Source of the DNA: Tahibacter sp042701255 | GTDB taxonomy: Bacteria; Pseudomonadota; Gammaproteobacteria; Xanthomonadales; Rhodanobacteraceae | Assembly (NCBI RefSeq): GCF_042701255.1 | Contig: NZ_CP170554.1 | Coordinates: 2,108,001-2,172,000 of the forward strand | Direction of reading: 5' to 3' | DNA length: 64,000 bases | Part shown: in pieces, positions 8,108 to 17,316 of the stretch | Numbering within the stretch: position 1 is the stretch's first letter | How the letters are laid out: each line of letters starts with the position of its first letter | Notes under the pieces: generated by a model | The model's input: the letters and a program-made list of their open reading frames with translations, nothing else | Databases searched by the model: none | What the model was told of the DNA's origin: nothing | Translations under genes and position numbers: made by a program

Positions 8108-9921
8108 AGGTCGGGTCCTATGACGAGATGGATCTGCACGCCGTCCTTGGGCTCGCGCAGCGGCACGCCGAGATCGAAGCGCACCATGCCGACCGGCGAG
8201 CGCCAGCGCAGGCCGACGCCGGTGCCGATCTTGGGCGAATAGCTCGTGCCCGAGAACGCATCACCCGCGTCGACGAAGGTGGCCACGCCCCACTTGGGCT
8301 TGAAGTAGTACTCGTATTCGGCGCTCGCGGTCAGCAGGTGCTTGCCGCCGATGACGACGGGTTTCTTGGTCGGATCGACGATGAGGTCTGGGCCTACGGT
8401 CTGGTAGCCGTAGCCGCGGATCGAACGGTCGCCGCCGGCGAAGAAGCGCAGGTCCGGCGGCAGCTTGTCGAACTGGTCGACCCAGCTCGTGCCGACCGTG
8501 CCGCGCAGGATCAGGCGCTGGCGCGGCTTCAGCGCGCGTATCCATTTGACGTCGCCGCGCAGCTGCACGAAGTTCGTGTCCGACAGCAGGCCCTGGGCCG
8601 CGGTGCGTGCGAGCAGGTTGATCGAATAGCCGCGGCGCACGAACAGCGGATCGTCGGCGCGCTTGCGCGTCAGGTTGATCTGCGGATACAGCATCGTGGA
8701 ATTGCCGCGGAACGCGACTTCCTTGCGGTCGCCGATCTCGAAGTCGCCGGTCTGCAGGTTCACGCCGAGCGTGCGCGTGAAGCCCATCCACTGGCGCGTC
8801 TCGTTGGCGACGACGGTGCTGGTCTTGGAGCGCGTGGTCTTGGTGTCCTCGTCGCGGTAGTTCACGCCGAAGTTGAACGAGCGGTTGTCCGGGCCCGGCA
8901 GCGGAATCTGATACAGCGCCGAGGCCGAGGTCAGGCGCTGGGCCAGGATGAGTTCGCTTTTGAACTTGTGGCCTTTGCGATTGACCCAGCGCCGCTCGAG
9001 GCCGCCGCGCACGCCCAGGCCGGTGTCGGTGCCGACGAACAGGCCGCCGGTGTAGATGCTGCGCTTGGCCGGTGCCAGGGTGACCTTGATCGGCACGATG
9101 CCGTCGGCGGCCTGCTCGACGTCGGGATTGACGTCGACGATGGCGAAATAGTCGGCTTCGGTCAGACGCTGCTGCAGCGACAGCAGCAGATCCTGGGTAT
9201 AGAAATCGCCTTCCTGCCAGGGCAGGTAGCGCAGCAGGAAATTGTCGTTGAACTGGCTGCCTTCGAAATCGGTGCGGCCGATGCGGTAGCGCTGGCCGGG
9301 CTCCCAGGCCAGATGGATGGTCGCCTTGTGCGTGCCGCGGCTGACTTCGACGCGTTTGGTCAGCAGCTTCGCGTCGAGGAAGCCGTCGGCGAACAAGGCC
9401 GCCTGGATCGCGGCCTTGCCGCGCTCATAGGCATCGTGGTTCATCGGCTGACCCTGCCTGGGCGCGAAGGCGCGCAGGGCCTGGCGTACGCTCTTGAGCT
9501 CGCGCGCCTGGCCTTCGAGCTTGAGGTCGAGTTTCTCCACGACGACCGGCTCGCCGGGCTGCACGTTCAGTACGGCATTCCAGCCTTCGGGCGTTTCCTT
9601 GAGCTCGCCGCTGACGGTGGCGTCGTAGTAGCCGTAAGGCTCCAGCGCCGCGGCGACCTGCGCCGGCGCGCGCTCGTAGAGACGGCGTGCCTGCGCGGCG
9701 CTGACGTCGCGGCCGGCGTACTGGGTCAGATCCAGACCGGCCAGTGCGGCGACCTTGAGATCGGCGTCGATGCCGCCGAGGGTGGTCGTGATCTTGCCGG
9801 CCCAGGCCGTGCCGCCGCTGCCGGCCAGCAGCGCCAGCGCGAACGCGAGACGACGCAGATGCCGCTGCGACGATGCGGCGGAGAATTCGGGCGGCAACGT
9901 CGGGGATTCCTTGTCAGGCAT
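8104..9921 (-). CDS. tamA: TamA, Omp85-family outer-membrane assembly protein
   Basis: Outer-membrane Omp85 protein (605 aa) partnering TamB. After a cytosolic-looking leader, residues 20-41 form a signal peptide (LALLAGSGGTAWA). POTRA domains follow (YYDATVSGELKE, GQPMNHDAYERGKAAIQ, DFYTQDLLLSLQQRL), then the 16-strand barrel with the Omp85 signatures FFAGGDRSIRGYGYQ and GTGVGLRWRSPVG and a final RFDLGVPL segment. It is the first gene of the minus-strand operon; about 140 bp lie between its start and the stop of the next gene on that strand. Confidence 0.95.
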   Translation of the reverse strand: MPDKESPTLPPEFSAASSQRHLRRLAFALALLAGSGGTAWAGKITTTLGGIDADLKVAALAGLDLTQYAGRDVSAAQARRLYERAPAQVAAALEPYGYYDATVSGELKETPEGWNAVLNVQPGEPVVVEKLDLKLEGQARELKSVRQALRAFAPRQGQPMNHDAYERGKAAIQAALFADGFLDAKLLTKRVEVSRGTHKATIHLAWEPGQRYRIGRTDFEGSQFNDNFLLRYLPWQEGDFYTQDLLLSLQQRLTEADYFAIVDVNPDVEQAADGIVPIKVTLAPAKRSIYTGGLFVGTDTGLGVRGGLERRWVNRKGHKFKSELILAQRLTSASALYQIPLPGPDNRSFNFGVNYRDEDTKTTRSKTSTVVANETRQWMGFTRTLGVNLQTGDFEIGDRKEVAFRGNSTMLYPQINLTRKRADDPLFVRRGYSINLLARTAAQGLLSDTNFVQLRGDVKWIRALKPRQRLILRGTVGTSWVDQFDKLPPDLRFFAGGDRSIRGYGYQTVGPDLIVDPTKKPVVIGGKHLLTASAEYEYYFKPKWGVATFVDAGDAFSGTSYSPKIGTGVGLRWRSPVGMVRFDLGVPLREPKDGVQIHLVIGPDL

Positions 9922-10064
9922 GCGACCTATCCGTGCGAACGGCCCGGATTCTATCGCAGCCGCGCCGGATGCCGCTTTTGTGATGCGTTACAGGCGGTGA
10001 CGGCCGTCACCGAATCGCGCGGCCGGCACAGTCGAAAACCGGCAGGCGACGGCGCAATGGGCAG

Positions 10065-10612
10065 TCAGTAAACCGTCGAAGCGATCGCATAGAGATCGAT
10101 CTCGTCGTCGTGCAGCGGCAGGCGCAGGCGGCGCTCGTGACGCAGGCCGAGCTTCTGCAGCACGCGCACCGATGCAAGATTGTCCGGCACGACCAGCCCG
10201 ACGATGCGCCGCAGCCGAGCTGCGTGAAGCCCTGCTGCAGCACGGCGGCGCCCGCTTCGCTGGCATAGCCGCGGCCCCAGCAGTCGCGCAGGAAGCGGTA
10301 GCCGATGTTCACTTCGTCGAGTTCGGGCAGATATTTGAGTCCGCACCAGCCGACGAAGCGGCCGTCGTCGCGCGTGATCACCGCGAGCCGGCCGTAACCG
10401 TGGTTCGCGTAGTCGGCGAGCGGCTTGTTGCACAGCAGCTCGCGCACCGCGTCCAGCGACGTGCACGGTGCCTCGCCGACGTGACGCAGGATGTCCGCAT
10501 CGTGCACCAAGGGCCAGTAGTCGGCCGCATCGGCCAGCGTCAGCGGCCGCAGGTCCAGTCGTTCGGTCTGCAGACCGGCGACCGCATCGGCGCGGCGCGC
10601 GGAAGCGTTCAT
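10065..10612 (-). CDS. RimJ/RimL-type GNAT acetyltransferase with an apparent frameshift
   Basis: GNAT of the RimJ/RimL type (N-terminal or small-molecule acetylation). The first part (LQTERLDLRPLTLADAADYW, VGWCGLKYLPELDEVNIGYR, CWGRGYASEAGAAVLQQGF) contains the acetyl-CoA loop; the last part (RRIVGLVVPDNLASVRVLQK, LGLRHERRLRLPLHDDEIDLY) is in a different frame. The break lies after QLG near 10213-10218. One extra C there would restore the usual QLGLRRIVGLV transition, so a single base seems to be missing. The whole protein would be about 182 aa. Sequencing error or recent inactivation cannot be separated from this read. Confidence 0.75.
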
Positions 10613-10625
10613 GCCTGTGGTGGGC

Positions 10626-10763
10626 TCAGAAATGCGCCAGACGCGGAAACAGGCCGAGCAGGCCGATCACGATCAGATAGATCGCAACGACGTAATTCAG
10701 CAGCCGCGGGCGGATCAGGATCAGGATGCCGGCGATCAGCGCGATCAGGGCGGGGAGATTCAT
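10626..10763 (-). CDS. DUF3096-type small membrane protein, 45 aa
   Basis: Very short gene encoding a hydrophobic protein: MNLPALIALIAGILILIRP, then RLLNYVVAIYLIVIGLLGLF and a short RLAHF tail. Two transmembrane helices separated by an RPRLLNY turn match the compact DUF3096 family, whose function is unknown. The start at 10763 is the only one that includes both helices. It lies 13 bp upstream of the GNAT gene on the same strand and may share its transcript. Confidence 0.8.
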   Translation of the reverse strand: MNLPALIALIAGILILIRPRLLNYVVAIYLIVIGLLGLFPRLAHF

Positions 10764-10952
10764 GGCCTTCGACTCCTTCGATGGGGCGGCTACGGTCGCG
10801 CGTCGAGTGTAGTCGGGCGATGAAGGCGCGCAAATGCGCGCGCAGGCTGCCGCGATGGTCGGTTTCCTTCCGCGACGAATTCATCGTCAGGTGCGGCCGT
10901 ATTCGCCGAAGCACGAGCGAGGGTCGTCGGCGAAACAAAAGTCCGGAGCGTG

Positions 10953-11387
10953 TCAGTCCGCCGGCGGCGCCTCGTCGTCTTCACCGGCCTCGCGGGCCGC
11001 GACGAGTTCATAGAGGTGGTCGGCGATGCGTTCGGTCAGGCTTTCGTGACCGAGCCGGCCTGCCGCGGTCTGCACCATCATCTCCACGAGGGTGTCCTCG
11101 TCCATGACTACGACCAAACCGTTCATGCGCAGGAACACGTCCATCGTCACGAACGCGGTTCGCTTGTTGCCGTCGTTGAAGCAATGGCCGGTCGCGATCG
11201 CGACGGCGTAGAACGCGGCGACGCGCAGCAGATCGTCGTGGAGCTCGTAGCTGATCCGATTCGCGATGCGGCCGAGCGTGCCGGCCAGATCCTTGTCGCC
11301 GGCAAGGCCCGGCAGACCTATGCCGGTCTCGGCGAGGATTTCATCATGGATACGGACGATGTCGGCGACGCCGAGCAGGCGGATCAT
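10953..11387 (-). CDS. doc: Doc/Fic-type death-on-curing toxin
   Basis: Fic-fold toxin of the Doc class, about 144 aa. The active-site motif is AIATGHCFNDGNKRTAFVTM, matching HxFxDGNKR(T): His, Asp, Gly, Asn, Lys and Arg are all present, so it should be catalytically competent. Doc proteins phosphorylate elongation factor Tu and stop translation; that activity is family knowledge, not shown here. The start MIRLLGVADIVRIHDEIL fits the family N-terminus and lies 4 bp after the stop of the small upstream gene, the normal antitoxin-toxin order. An EF-G paralogue lies just upstream on the same strand. Confidence 0.88.
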   Translation of the reverse strand: MIRLLGVADIVRIHDEILAETGIGLPGLAGDKDLAGTLGRIANRISYELHDDLLRVAAFYAVAIATGHCFNDGNKRTAFVTMDVFLRMNGLVVVMDEDTLVEMMVQTAAGRLGHESLTERIADHLYELVAAREAGEDDEAPPAD

Positions 11388-11391
11388 CGGC

Positions 11392-11634
11392 TCAGCGCTT
11401 GGAAAGCTTCTCGATGGCGGATCGGTTCTGCCGGATCGAATCACGCAGCGCGTCGCTGAAGGTCTGCGGATCGCGGTCGCTGCCCGGTGAAGCTTCCGCG
11501 ACGCGGACGCCGTACTGTCCCACCTCCTCGGTGGATTCCCTGACCATCATCGTTCCCGCCGCCTTCAACGCCGGCGTCGGGAGGCGGCCGCCTTCGCGGG
11601 CGATCGGGACTTTCCTTGTCGTGATCCTGCTCAT
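11392..11634 (-). CDS. Putative antitoxin of the Doc module, 80 aa
   Basis: Small basic protein immediately upstream of doc and so placed as its antitoxin. It does not show an obvious Phd/YefM or AbrB pattern; the visible parts are a basic N-terminus (MSRITTRKVPIAREGGRLPT), a central segment (MMVRESTEEVGQYGVRVAEA) and a charged helical C-terminus (DALRDSIRQNRSAIEKLSKR) that could wrap the toxin. The role is inferred from position and size alone. Confidence 0.6.
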   Translation of the reverse strand: MSRITTRKVPIAREGGRLPTPALKAAGTMMVRESTEEVGQYGVRVAEASPGSDRDPQTFSDALRDSIRQNRSAIEKLSKR

Positions 11635-11752
11635 TTCGCGAGGCTAGCACCGACTCGGTTCGAGGGATACATCAGGACATATCTGTCCCACGCCCGCGTT
11701 CGCCTCGCGCCGTCGAACGGAGCGCGCTTGCCGCGCTCCGTTCGGGCCCGGC

Positions 11753-13795
11753 TCAATCTTCTTCCGGCCGAGGCTTGTAGGCGTCGACGAGCTGTTTCTG
11801 TACCTGTGGCGGTACGGGTTCGTAGTGGCTGAACTCGATCGCGTAGCGGCCGCGGCCGCCGGTCATGGACTTGAGCTCGGTCTGATAGTCGGTGACTTCG
11901 GCCAGCGGCACCTGGGCGCGTATGATGATTTCGCCGCCGCGCAGCGAGTCGGTGCCGTTGATGCGCGCACGTTTGCCGGCCAGGCCGCCGGTCACGTCGC
12001 CCATATGATTGTCGGGCACGAACACCTCGAGATTGACGACCGGTTCGAGCACGGTGGGCCGGGCCTTGGTGATCGCGTCGAGGAACGCTTTCTTGCCGGC
12101 GGAGATGAACGCGACTTCCTTGGAATCGACCGGATGGTATTTGCCGTCGTAGACGGTCACGCGCACGTCCTGCATCTGGTAGCCGGCGACGGCGCCGTGA
12201 TCCAGCACCTGACGCACGCCCTTCTCGATGGCCGGCAGGAACTGGCCCGGAATCGTACCGCCCTTGACCGCATCGATGAACTCGAAACCGGCGCCGCGTT
12301 CCAGCGGTTCTATGCGCAGGAACACTTCGCCGAACTGGCCGGCGCCGCCGGTCTGCTTCTTGTGACGGTGATGACCTTCGGCTGCGCCGCCGACCGTCTC
12401 GCGATAGGCGATGCGTGGCGGACGCGACTTCACTTCGACGCCGTAGCGTTCCTTCATGCGCTCGAGCATGAGCTTCAGGTGCAGATCCGAGAGGCCGCGC
12501 ACGACCATCTCGTTGAGTTCCTTGTTGTGCTCGACGCGAAAGCAGGGATCCTCTTCGCCGAGCTTGACCAGCGCGGTCGCGAGTTTCTGCTCCTGGCCCT
12601 TGTGCGCGGGCTCGACGGCGAGGCCGAACATCGGCACCGGGAAATCCAGCGGCCTGAGATGGATCTGGTCCTCGTCGTGGGAGTCGTGCAGCACGGCGTC
12701 GAAATGGATTTCGTCGATCTTGGCCACGGCGGCGATGTCGCCGGGCACGGCCTGGTCGATCTCGACGTGGTCCTTGCCCTTGAGCTTGAACAGGTGGCCG
12801 ACCTTGAACGGCTTCTTGCCGTCGTCGATGAACAGCTGGGTGTCCTTGCGCACTGTGCCCTGGTAGACGCGGAAGATGCCGAGTTTGCCGACGAACGGAT
12901 CGTTGACGATCTTCCAGACGTCGGCGATCACGTGCGCCGAAGGATCGGGCTTGGCTTCGATCGGCGCGGCGGACGTGCCCGTGCCTTTGACGAACGGCGG
13001 CGGATTGCCTTCGGTCGGATTCGGCGCGAGGCGTTCGATCAGGTCCAGCAGCTCGCGCACGCCGGCACCGGTGCGCGCCGAGACGAAGCAGATCGGCACG
13101 AGATGGCCTTCGCGCAGGCATTGCTCGAACGCGTCGTGCAGCTCCTGGCCGGACAGACCCTGCTCGCCTTCGTCGAGGTAATGGCCCATGACGGTTTCGT
13201 TGATCTCGACGACCTGGTCGATGATGCGCTGATGCGCCGCGGCGACGGTGTCGAAATCGGCGACGCCTTCGGGCTTGAAGAAGCAGTCGACGACGGCCTT
13301 GCCGCCCTGCGCGGGCAGATTGATCGGCAGGCATTCCGGGCCGAAGGTTTCGCGCAGCTGTTCCACGAGCGCGCGGCAGTTCGCGCCGTCGATCTTGTTG
13401 ACCACGAGCACGCGGCAGAGATTGCGCTGCCTGGCGTAGTCCATGAGACGGTGCGTGGAGTATTCGATGCCGTTGTGGCCGTTGACCACGATGGCGCAGG
13501 TCTCGACGGCGGCCAGCGCCGACAGGGTAGGGCCGCGGAATTCCGGATGTCCCGGCGTATCGATGAGGTTGATGTGGCATTCGCCGCGATCGATCGAGGC
13601 GATCGTGTCGGCGATCGAGTGCTGGCGCTCCTTCTCCATCGGATCGAAGTCCGACACGGTGCTGCCGCGCTCGACGCTGCCCTGGGTCTGGATCGTGCCG
13701 CCGGCGTGCAGCAGCGCTTCGAACAAGGTCGTTTTGCCCGCGCTCGCGTGGCCCACGAGCGCGATGTTTCGGATGCCATCGGTGGTGTAGGACAT
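11753..13795 (-). CDS. fusA2: Elongation factor G-like GTPase (FusA2-type paralogue)
   Basis: Translational GTPase of 680 aa with EF-G architecture: G domain (GHASAGKTTLFEALL P-loop, DTPGHPEF, NKID), domain II (GIFRVYQGTV), domains III-V (QTGGAGQFGEVFLRIEPL, MTGGRGRYAIEF). The switch regions differ from canonical EF-G: RQHSI replaces RGITI and GHASAGKT replaces AHIDAGKT, as in the secondary EF-G class of xanthomonads, whose exact role is unsettled. The start at 13795 is supported by a strong GGGAGGG ribosome-binding site 7 bp upstream (13803-13809). It is a lone gene, not in a str operon. Confidence 0.9.
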   Translation of the reverse strand: MSYTTDGIRNIALVGHASAGKTTLFEALLHAGGTIQTQGSVERGSTVSDFDPMEKERQHSIADTIASIDRGECHINLIDTPGHPEFRGPTLSALAAVETCAIVVNGHNGIEYSTHRLMDYARQRNLCRVLVVNKIDGANCRALVEQLRETFGPECLPINLPAQGGKAVVDCFFKPEGVADFDTVAAAHQRIIDQVVEINETVMGHYLDEGEQGLSGQELHDAFEQCLREGHLVPICFVSARTGAGVRELLDLIERLAPNPTEGNPPPFVKGTGTSAAPIEAKPDPSAHVIADVWKIVNDPFVGKLGIFRVYQGTVRKDTQLFIDDGKKPFKVGHLFKLKGKDHVEIDQAVPGDIAAVAKIDEIHFDAVLHDSHDEDQIHLRPLDFPVPMFGLAVEPAHKGQEQKLATALVKLGEEDPCFRVEHNKELNEMVVRGLSDLHLKLMLERMKERYGVEVKSRPPRIAYRETVGGAAEGHHRHKKQTGGAGQFGEVFLRIEPLERGAGFEFIDAVKGGTIPGQFLPAIEKGVRQVLDHGAVAGYQMQDVRVTVYDGKYHPVDSKEVAFISAGKKAFLDAITKARPTVLEPVVNLEVFVPDNHMGDVTGGLAGKRARINGTDSLRGGEIIIRAQVPLAEVTDYQTELKSMTGGRGRYAIEFSHYEPVPPQVQKQLVDAYKPRPEED

Positions 13796-14113
13796 GACGT
13801 AACCCTCCCAACGTACGTGGATGCAGGGCGTCATGGTCGTCCGCGAAGCAAGCGCGTTACCCCGGCGGGCAGGCGCGGGGCGGGCGGTCATGGCGGGTAC
13901 GCCGCCGCGACGGGCGGGGCGCGCTCATAGACTTGCCACTTGTCATGCGACCGTCAAGCTGCGTTGCGCCATCCGTGGCCGGCGGATCTGCGTGATCATC
14001 GGCGATGCGGATCGCGGTACGCCGGCGCGTCCTCGTCGTTCGATGCGCGCGAAAGAACGACGTCGCGCGGCGGGTGCGTGCCGCTAGCCTTCTTTCTCGC
14101 GAGGATGTCGGTA
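13796..14113. other. Intergenic region between divergent fusA2 and phoX-like genes
   Basis: 318 bp without a convincing gene. It must carry the promoters of both flanking genes. On the minus strand a TTGACG (13952-13957) could be a -35 element for fusA2, but no well-spaced -10 is evident. No riboswitch, inverted repeat or small ORF is recognised. Confidence 0.4.
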
Positions 14114-15391
14114 ATGGCGCTCGACAGTACGATGGACCGCCGCGGCTTTCTGCTGCGCACGATGGCGGCGGCCGGCCTGCTGGCCGTGGGTTCGCGCGCG
14201 TTCGCCATCAACGACGCGACGCGGCCGGTTCACGGCTGGGGCCGCCTGCGCCGCCTGGCTCCGTCACTGACCGATGGCCTGCGCGCCGGACTGTTGCCGC
14301 CGGATGCGAACGGTTTGCGCCTGCCCGCGGGTTTCAGCTCGCGCATCGTCGCGCGCAGCGGCCACGCGCCGGCGACCGGCGGCTATGTCTGGCATCCGGC
14401 ACCCGACGGCGGCGCCACGTTCGCGACTGGCGACGGCGGCTGGATCTATGTCAGCAATTCCGAGGTCGGCGCAGCGTCGGGCGGCTGCGGCGCGCTGCGC
14501 TTCAACGCCGCCGGCGACGTGGTCGACGCCTATTCCATCCTCGGCGGCACCAGCGGCAACTGTGCCGGCGGCGCGACGCCCTGGGGCAAATGGATTTCCT
14601 GCGAGGAGAACGACGCGGGACACGCCTGGGAGTGCGATCCGACCGGTCAGACCGCAGCGATCAGGCGCGCCGCGCTAGGTACCTTCCGGCACGAGGCGGT
14701 CGCGGTCGATCCGGCCGCGCGCTGCGTCTATCTGACCGAAGACCAGGGCGACGGCTGCTTCTACCGCTTCACGCCGACACATTGGCCCGACCTGAGCGCC
14801 GGCCAGCTTGCGGTGGCCGAGGCCGTCGGCATCGACGAGAGCGTGCCGCGCGACGTGGTCTGGCATCTGTTGCCGAATCCGAACCCGGATCTCGACGCCG
14901 GGCAGACGCCGACGCGCCTGCAGATCGCGCGGAGTACGCCGTTCCGTGGCGGGGAAGGAATCTGTTTCCACAATGGGATCGTTTTCTTCACCACCAAGGG
15001 CGACAACCGCGTCCATGCCTACGACACGAACCGCGCGCGCATCGAGATCTTTTACGACGCGGCCTGGTTCGCCGCGCCGGAACTGACCGGCGTGGACAAC
15101 GTCGTCGTCGACGCCAAGGGTTTCGTCTACGTCGCCGAGGACGGCGGCGACATGCAGATCGTGCTGCTGGGGCCGGAAGGCCAGGTGCTGCCGCTGCTGC
15201 AGGTCGTCGGCCAGGATGCTTCCGAGATCACCGGCCCGGCCTTCAGCCCGGACGGCTCGCGCCTGTATTTCAGTTCGCAGCGCGGCACGACCGGCCAGTC
15301 CGCCGACGGCCTGACCTATGAGGTGCGCGGACCGTTCTATGCGGCCGATCTCGTATTCCAGACCGGCCTGGAGCCGCGGCGGCCCGGCTGA
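14114..15391 (+). CDS. Tat-exported PhoX/DUF839-family protein
   Basis: Exported beta-propeller protein of the PhoX/DUF839 group, whose best known members are Ca/Fe-dependent alkaline phosphatases. A twin-arginine leader is clear (MDRRGFLLRTMAAAGLLAV). Family-like segments include PWGKWISCEENDAGH, FRHEAVAVDPAARCVYLTED, RGGEGICFHNGIVFFTTKGD and TGPAFSPDGSRLYFSSQRG. The ATG at 14114 is preferred because GAGG lies about 9 bp upstream; ATG 14105 is in frame and possible. At 425 aa it is shorter than classical PhoX (600-700 aa), so it may be a related propeller without phosphatase activity. Confidence 0.8.
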   Translation: MALDSTMDRRGFLLRTMAAAGLLAVGSRAFAINDATRPVHGWGRLRRLAPSLTDGLRAGLLPPDANGLRLPAGFSSRIVARSGHAPATGGYVWHPAPDGGATFATGDGGWIYVSNSEVGAASGGCGALRFNAAGDVVDAYSILGGTSGNCAGGATPWGKWISCEENDAGHAWECDPTGQTAAIRRAALGTFRHEAVAVDPAARCVYLTEDQGDGCFYRFTPTHWPDLSAGQLAVAEAVGIDESVPRDVVWHLLPNPNPDLDAGQTPTRLQIARSTPFRGGEGICFHNGIVFFTTKGDNRVHAYDTNRARIEIFYDAAWFAAPELTGVDNVVVDAKGFVYVAEDGGDMQIVLLGPEGQVLPLLQVVGQDASEITGPAFSPDGSRLYFSSQRGTTGQSADGLTYEVRGPFYAADLVFQTGLEPRRPG

Positions 15392-15443
15392 CGGCGCGGG
15401 CCCGCGCCCCGGACCGTGACAGAAACGACCGCGGCGCCGGAGC

Positions 15444-15475
15444 GCCGGGCGAAGTGGGAGCCCACTTCGCCCGGC
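15444..15475. terminator. Perfect 15-bp hairpin between convergent genes
   Basis: GCCGGGCGAAGTGGG, a two-base loop AG, then the exact complement CCCACTTCGCCCGGC. It sits in the 113-bp gap between the phoX-like stop and the convergent secreted-protein gene. No U-tract follows on either side, so bidirectional (possibly Rho-assisted) termination is an inference. Confidence 0.5.
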
Positions 15476-15504
15476 TGCTGCCGGCGCCGCACGTCAGGTC
15501 GGTT

Positions 15505-17079
15505 TTACGGCGCGGGGGCGTCGAAGCGGCCGCAGAAGATCGAGCATTCGTCCTCGATCGTGACCGAGTCGAGCTGCATCATCATCATGCGCGCGCCGCC
15601 CTGGCCTTCGAACACGAACCAGGCGGTCTTCTCGAAGTGCTCGGGGCCGAACGTGCGGTTGATGCCGTTGAGGTCGGACGAATCGAACAGGTCGCCACCG
15701 GGGTTGAACAGCTCGAACTCCATGCTGGTCTGCGGCGTCGCCAGCGGCGTCTCGAACAGGTGGATGCCGTCGGAACGCGGATAGTCGTTGGTGATGCGCA
15801 CCGACGGGGTGTTGACGTCGGTCAGGGTCTCGCTCGCACTGCCGGCCTGCAGCACCGCATGGTCGAGGCGGATCGGATACGCGACGTGATGGCCGGCATC
15901 GACGACGAAACCGTCGGGGCTCAGGCGCAGGGTCATGCTGACCGGCGTGTTCTCGGCGACGCCGGTGAACGGCCCGGCGGCGATGTCGTTGTAGACGACC
16001 TTGCCGTGGGCTTCGACGATGGCGTCCTGGCGCGGCACCGCATCGAGCTCGATGACGAAGGAGTTGATCGCGCTGTTCGGGTCCAGACCCCAGCCGCCGA
16101 TGACGCGGCCGTCGCCGGAGACGGCGGTGACCGAGTTCAGCAGCCAGCCGGCCGGCACGGCGATGCCGCGCGCGGCGAGGAAGTCGGTCAGCTTGATCAT
16201 GCCCGTGGCCGGGGTCCAGACCACGGCGTCGCGCTGGAAGCCGAAGCCGCTGGCGCCGCCGATCAGGTTGCCGTCGTCGCTGACGCCGAACGCGTAGGCG
16301 CGATCGAAAAAGCTGCCGGTGCCGATGATGCCGATCGGCTGCACGCCGGTCGCGGCGGTCCAGCGCCAGGCTTCCTTGCCCTCGGCGCCGGCGCCGGTAC
16401 CGACGACGACGCTGCCGTCGCGGTTGGTGCTCAGCGCCTCGCCGACCTGCGAACCCTTGCTGTCGAGGAATTCGCTGATCGTGCCGTTGACCCATTTGAC
16501 CGCGCGGCGATAGCCGACTTCGGTGTCGTTCCAGCCGATGATGACCTGGCCGTCGCGGCTGATGCCGTTGGCGCGGGCCGCCCCTTCCGGGGTCAGTCGC
16601 GGCAGCTCGCTGATGCCGGTCGCCGCATTCCAGCGGAACGCGACCGCGTCGTTGGCGGCGTTGTTGGCCAGGCCGACCACGGTGCCGTCGTCGGCGACGT
16701 CGTAGCCGCTGCTGAGCCAGCCGTCCATCGGCTGCGCGCCGGGCAGGGCGCCGACCAGGATGGGATCGAAGAACTGCGCATTGCTGTAGGCGATCGCGGC
16801 GACCCAGTTCTGGTTCGCGTCGCGGGACTGGCCGACTACCGGCTGGCCCCAGCTGTTCATGCCGTGCACTTCCGAGTAGTTGGCGATCAGCGAGGCGCCG
16901 TTGTCGCGGGTCCAGCGGAAAGCGGCCTCGGCACCCTGGAAGCCGCCGGTCGCGATGCGGCCGTGTTCGGACAAGGCGACCAGCTGGCTGCCGGGCTGTT
17001 CGATGGAGGTGAAGCTGCCAGCCGGCGCGGTGCCGGAAACGGCCAGGGCGATCAGGCCCGCAAGAATGCAAACACGCAT
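15505..17079 (-). CDS. Secreted HAF-like repeat protein with IFxxxF-type C-terminal tail
   Basis: Exported protein of 524 aa with signal peptide MRVCILAGLIALAVSGTAPAG. The first 330 residues consist of repeats resembling HAF/propeller units (AFRWNAATGISELPRL, AWRWTAATGVQPIGII, AVVWTPATGMIKLTDF, each with GVSDDG/ADDGTVVG-like turns). A beta-sandwich-like region follows, and the chain ends ECSIFCGRFDAPAP, close to the IFxxGF tail seen in the protein at 50448-51974. Location outside the cytoplasm is secure; function is not recognised. The gene is monocistronic, with an inverted repeat upstream at 17108-17163. Confidence 0.75.
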   Translation of the reverse strand: MRVCILAGLIALAVSGTAPAGSFTSIEQPGSQLVALSEHGRIATGGFQGAEAAFRWTRDNGASLIANYSEVHGMNSWGQPVVGQSRDANQNWVAAIAYSNAQFFDPILVGALPGAQPMDGWLSSGYDVADDGTVVGLANNAANDAVAFRWNAATGISELPRLTPEGAARANGISRDGQVIIGWNDTEVGYRRAVKWVNGTISEFLDSKGSQVGEALSTNRDGSVVVGTGAGAEGKEAWRWTAATGVQPIGIIGTGSFFDRAYAFGVSDDGNLIGGASGFGFQRDAVVWTPATGMIKLTDFLAARGIAVPAGWLLNSVTAVSGDGRVIGGWGLDPNSAINSFVIELDAVPRQDAIVEAHGKVVYNDIAAGPFTGVAENTPVSMTLRLSPDGFVVDAGHHVAYPIRLDHAVLQAGSASETLTDVNTPSVRITNDYPRSDGIHLFETPLATPQTSMEFELFNPGGDLFDSSDLNGINRTFGPEHFEKTAWFVFEGQGGARMMMMQLDSVTIEDECSIFCGRFDAPAP

Positions 17080-17107
17080 GGATGAACCCTCGACGAAGCG
17101 GGAAGAA

Positions 17108-17163
17108 GGTCCACCGGACGGCCGGCGAGGGGGGAGGTGGGGAAACCGGTGGCCCGGTGGACC
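17108..17163. repeat. Inverted repeat upstream of the secreted HAF-like gene
   Basis: GGTCCACCGG (17108-17117) and CCGGTGGACC (17154-17163) are exact reverse complements separated by 36 bp of G-rich sequence. It lies 29 bp upstream of the start codon at 17079, so it falls in the promoter or the 5' leader. It could be an operator or an mRNA hairpin. Confidence 0.45.
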
Positions 17164-17316
17164 GACGCAGTATTGGTAGCCCCCCGCAGGGCGCTTTCAC
17201 GCTCGATGCGGGGTACTTTCGCGTTCCATGAATTTTCCATCACTGCATTGATTTCTTTGCAGATTTTTTGCGGTCGCGGAATGGCCGGGCTGTGCGCGGC
17301 GTCACATTTGCGCGGG

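Noticed and set aside
11825..13930. 701-codon open frame antisense to fusA2
   Set aside because: Mirrors the EF-G paralogue; no ribosome-binding site or family match.
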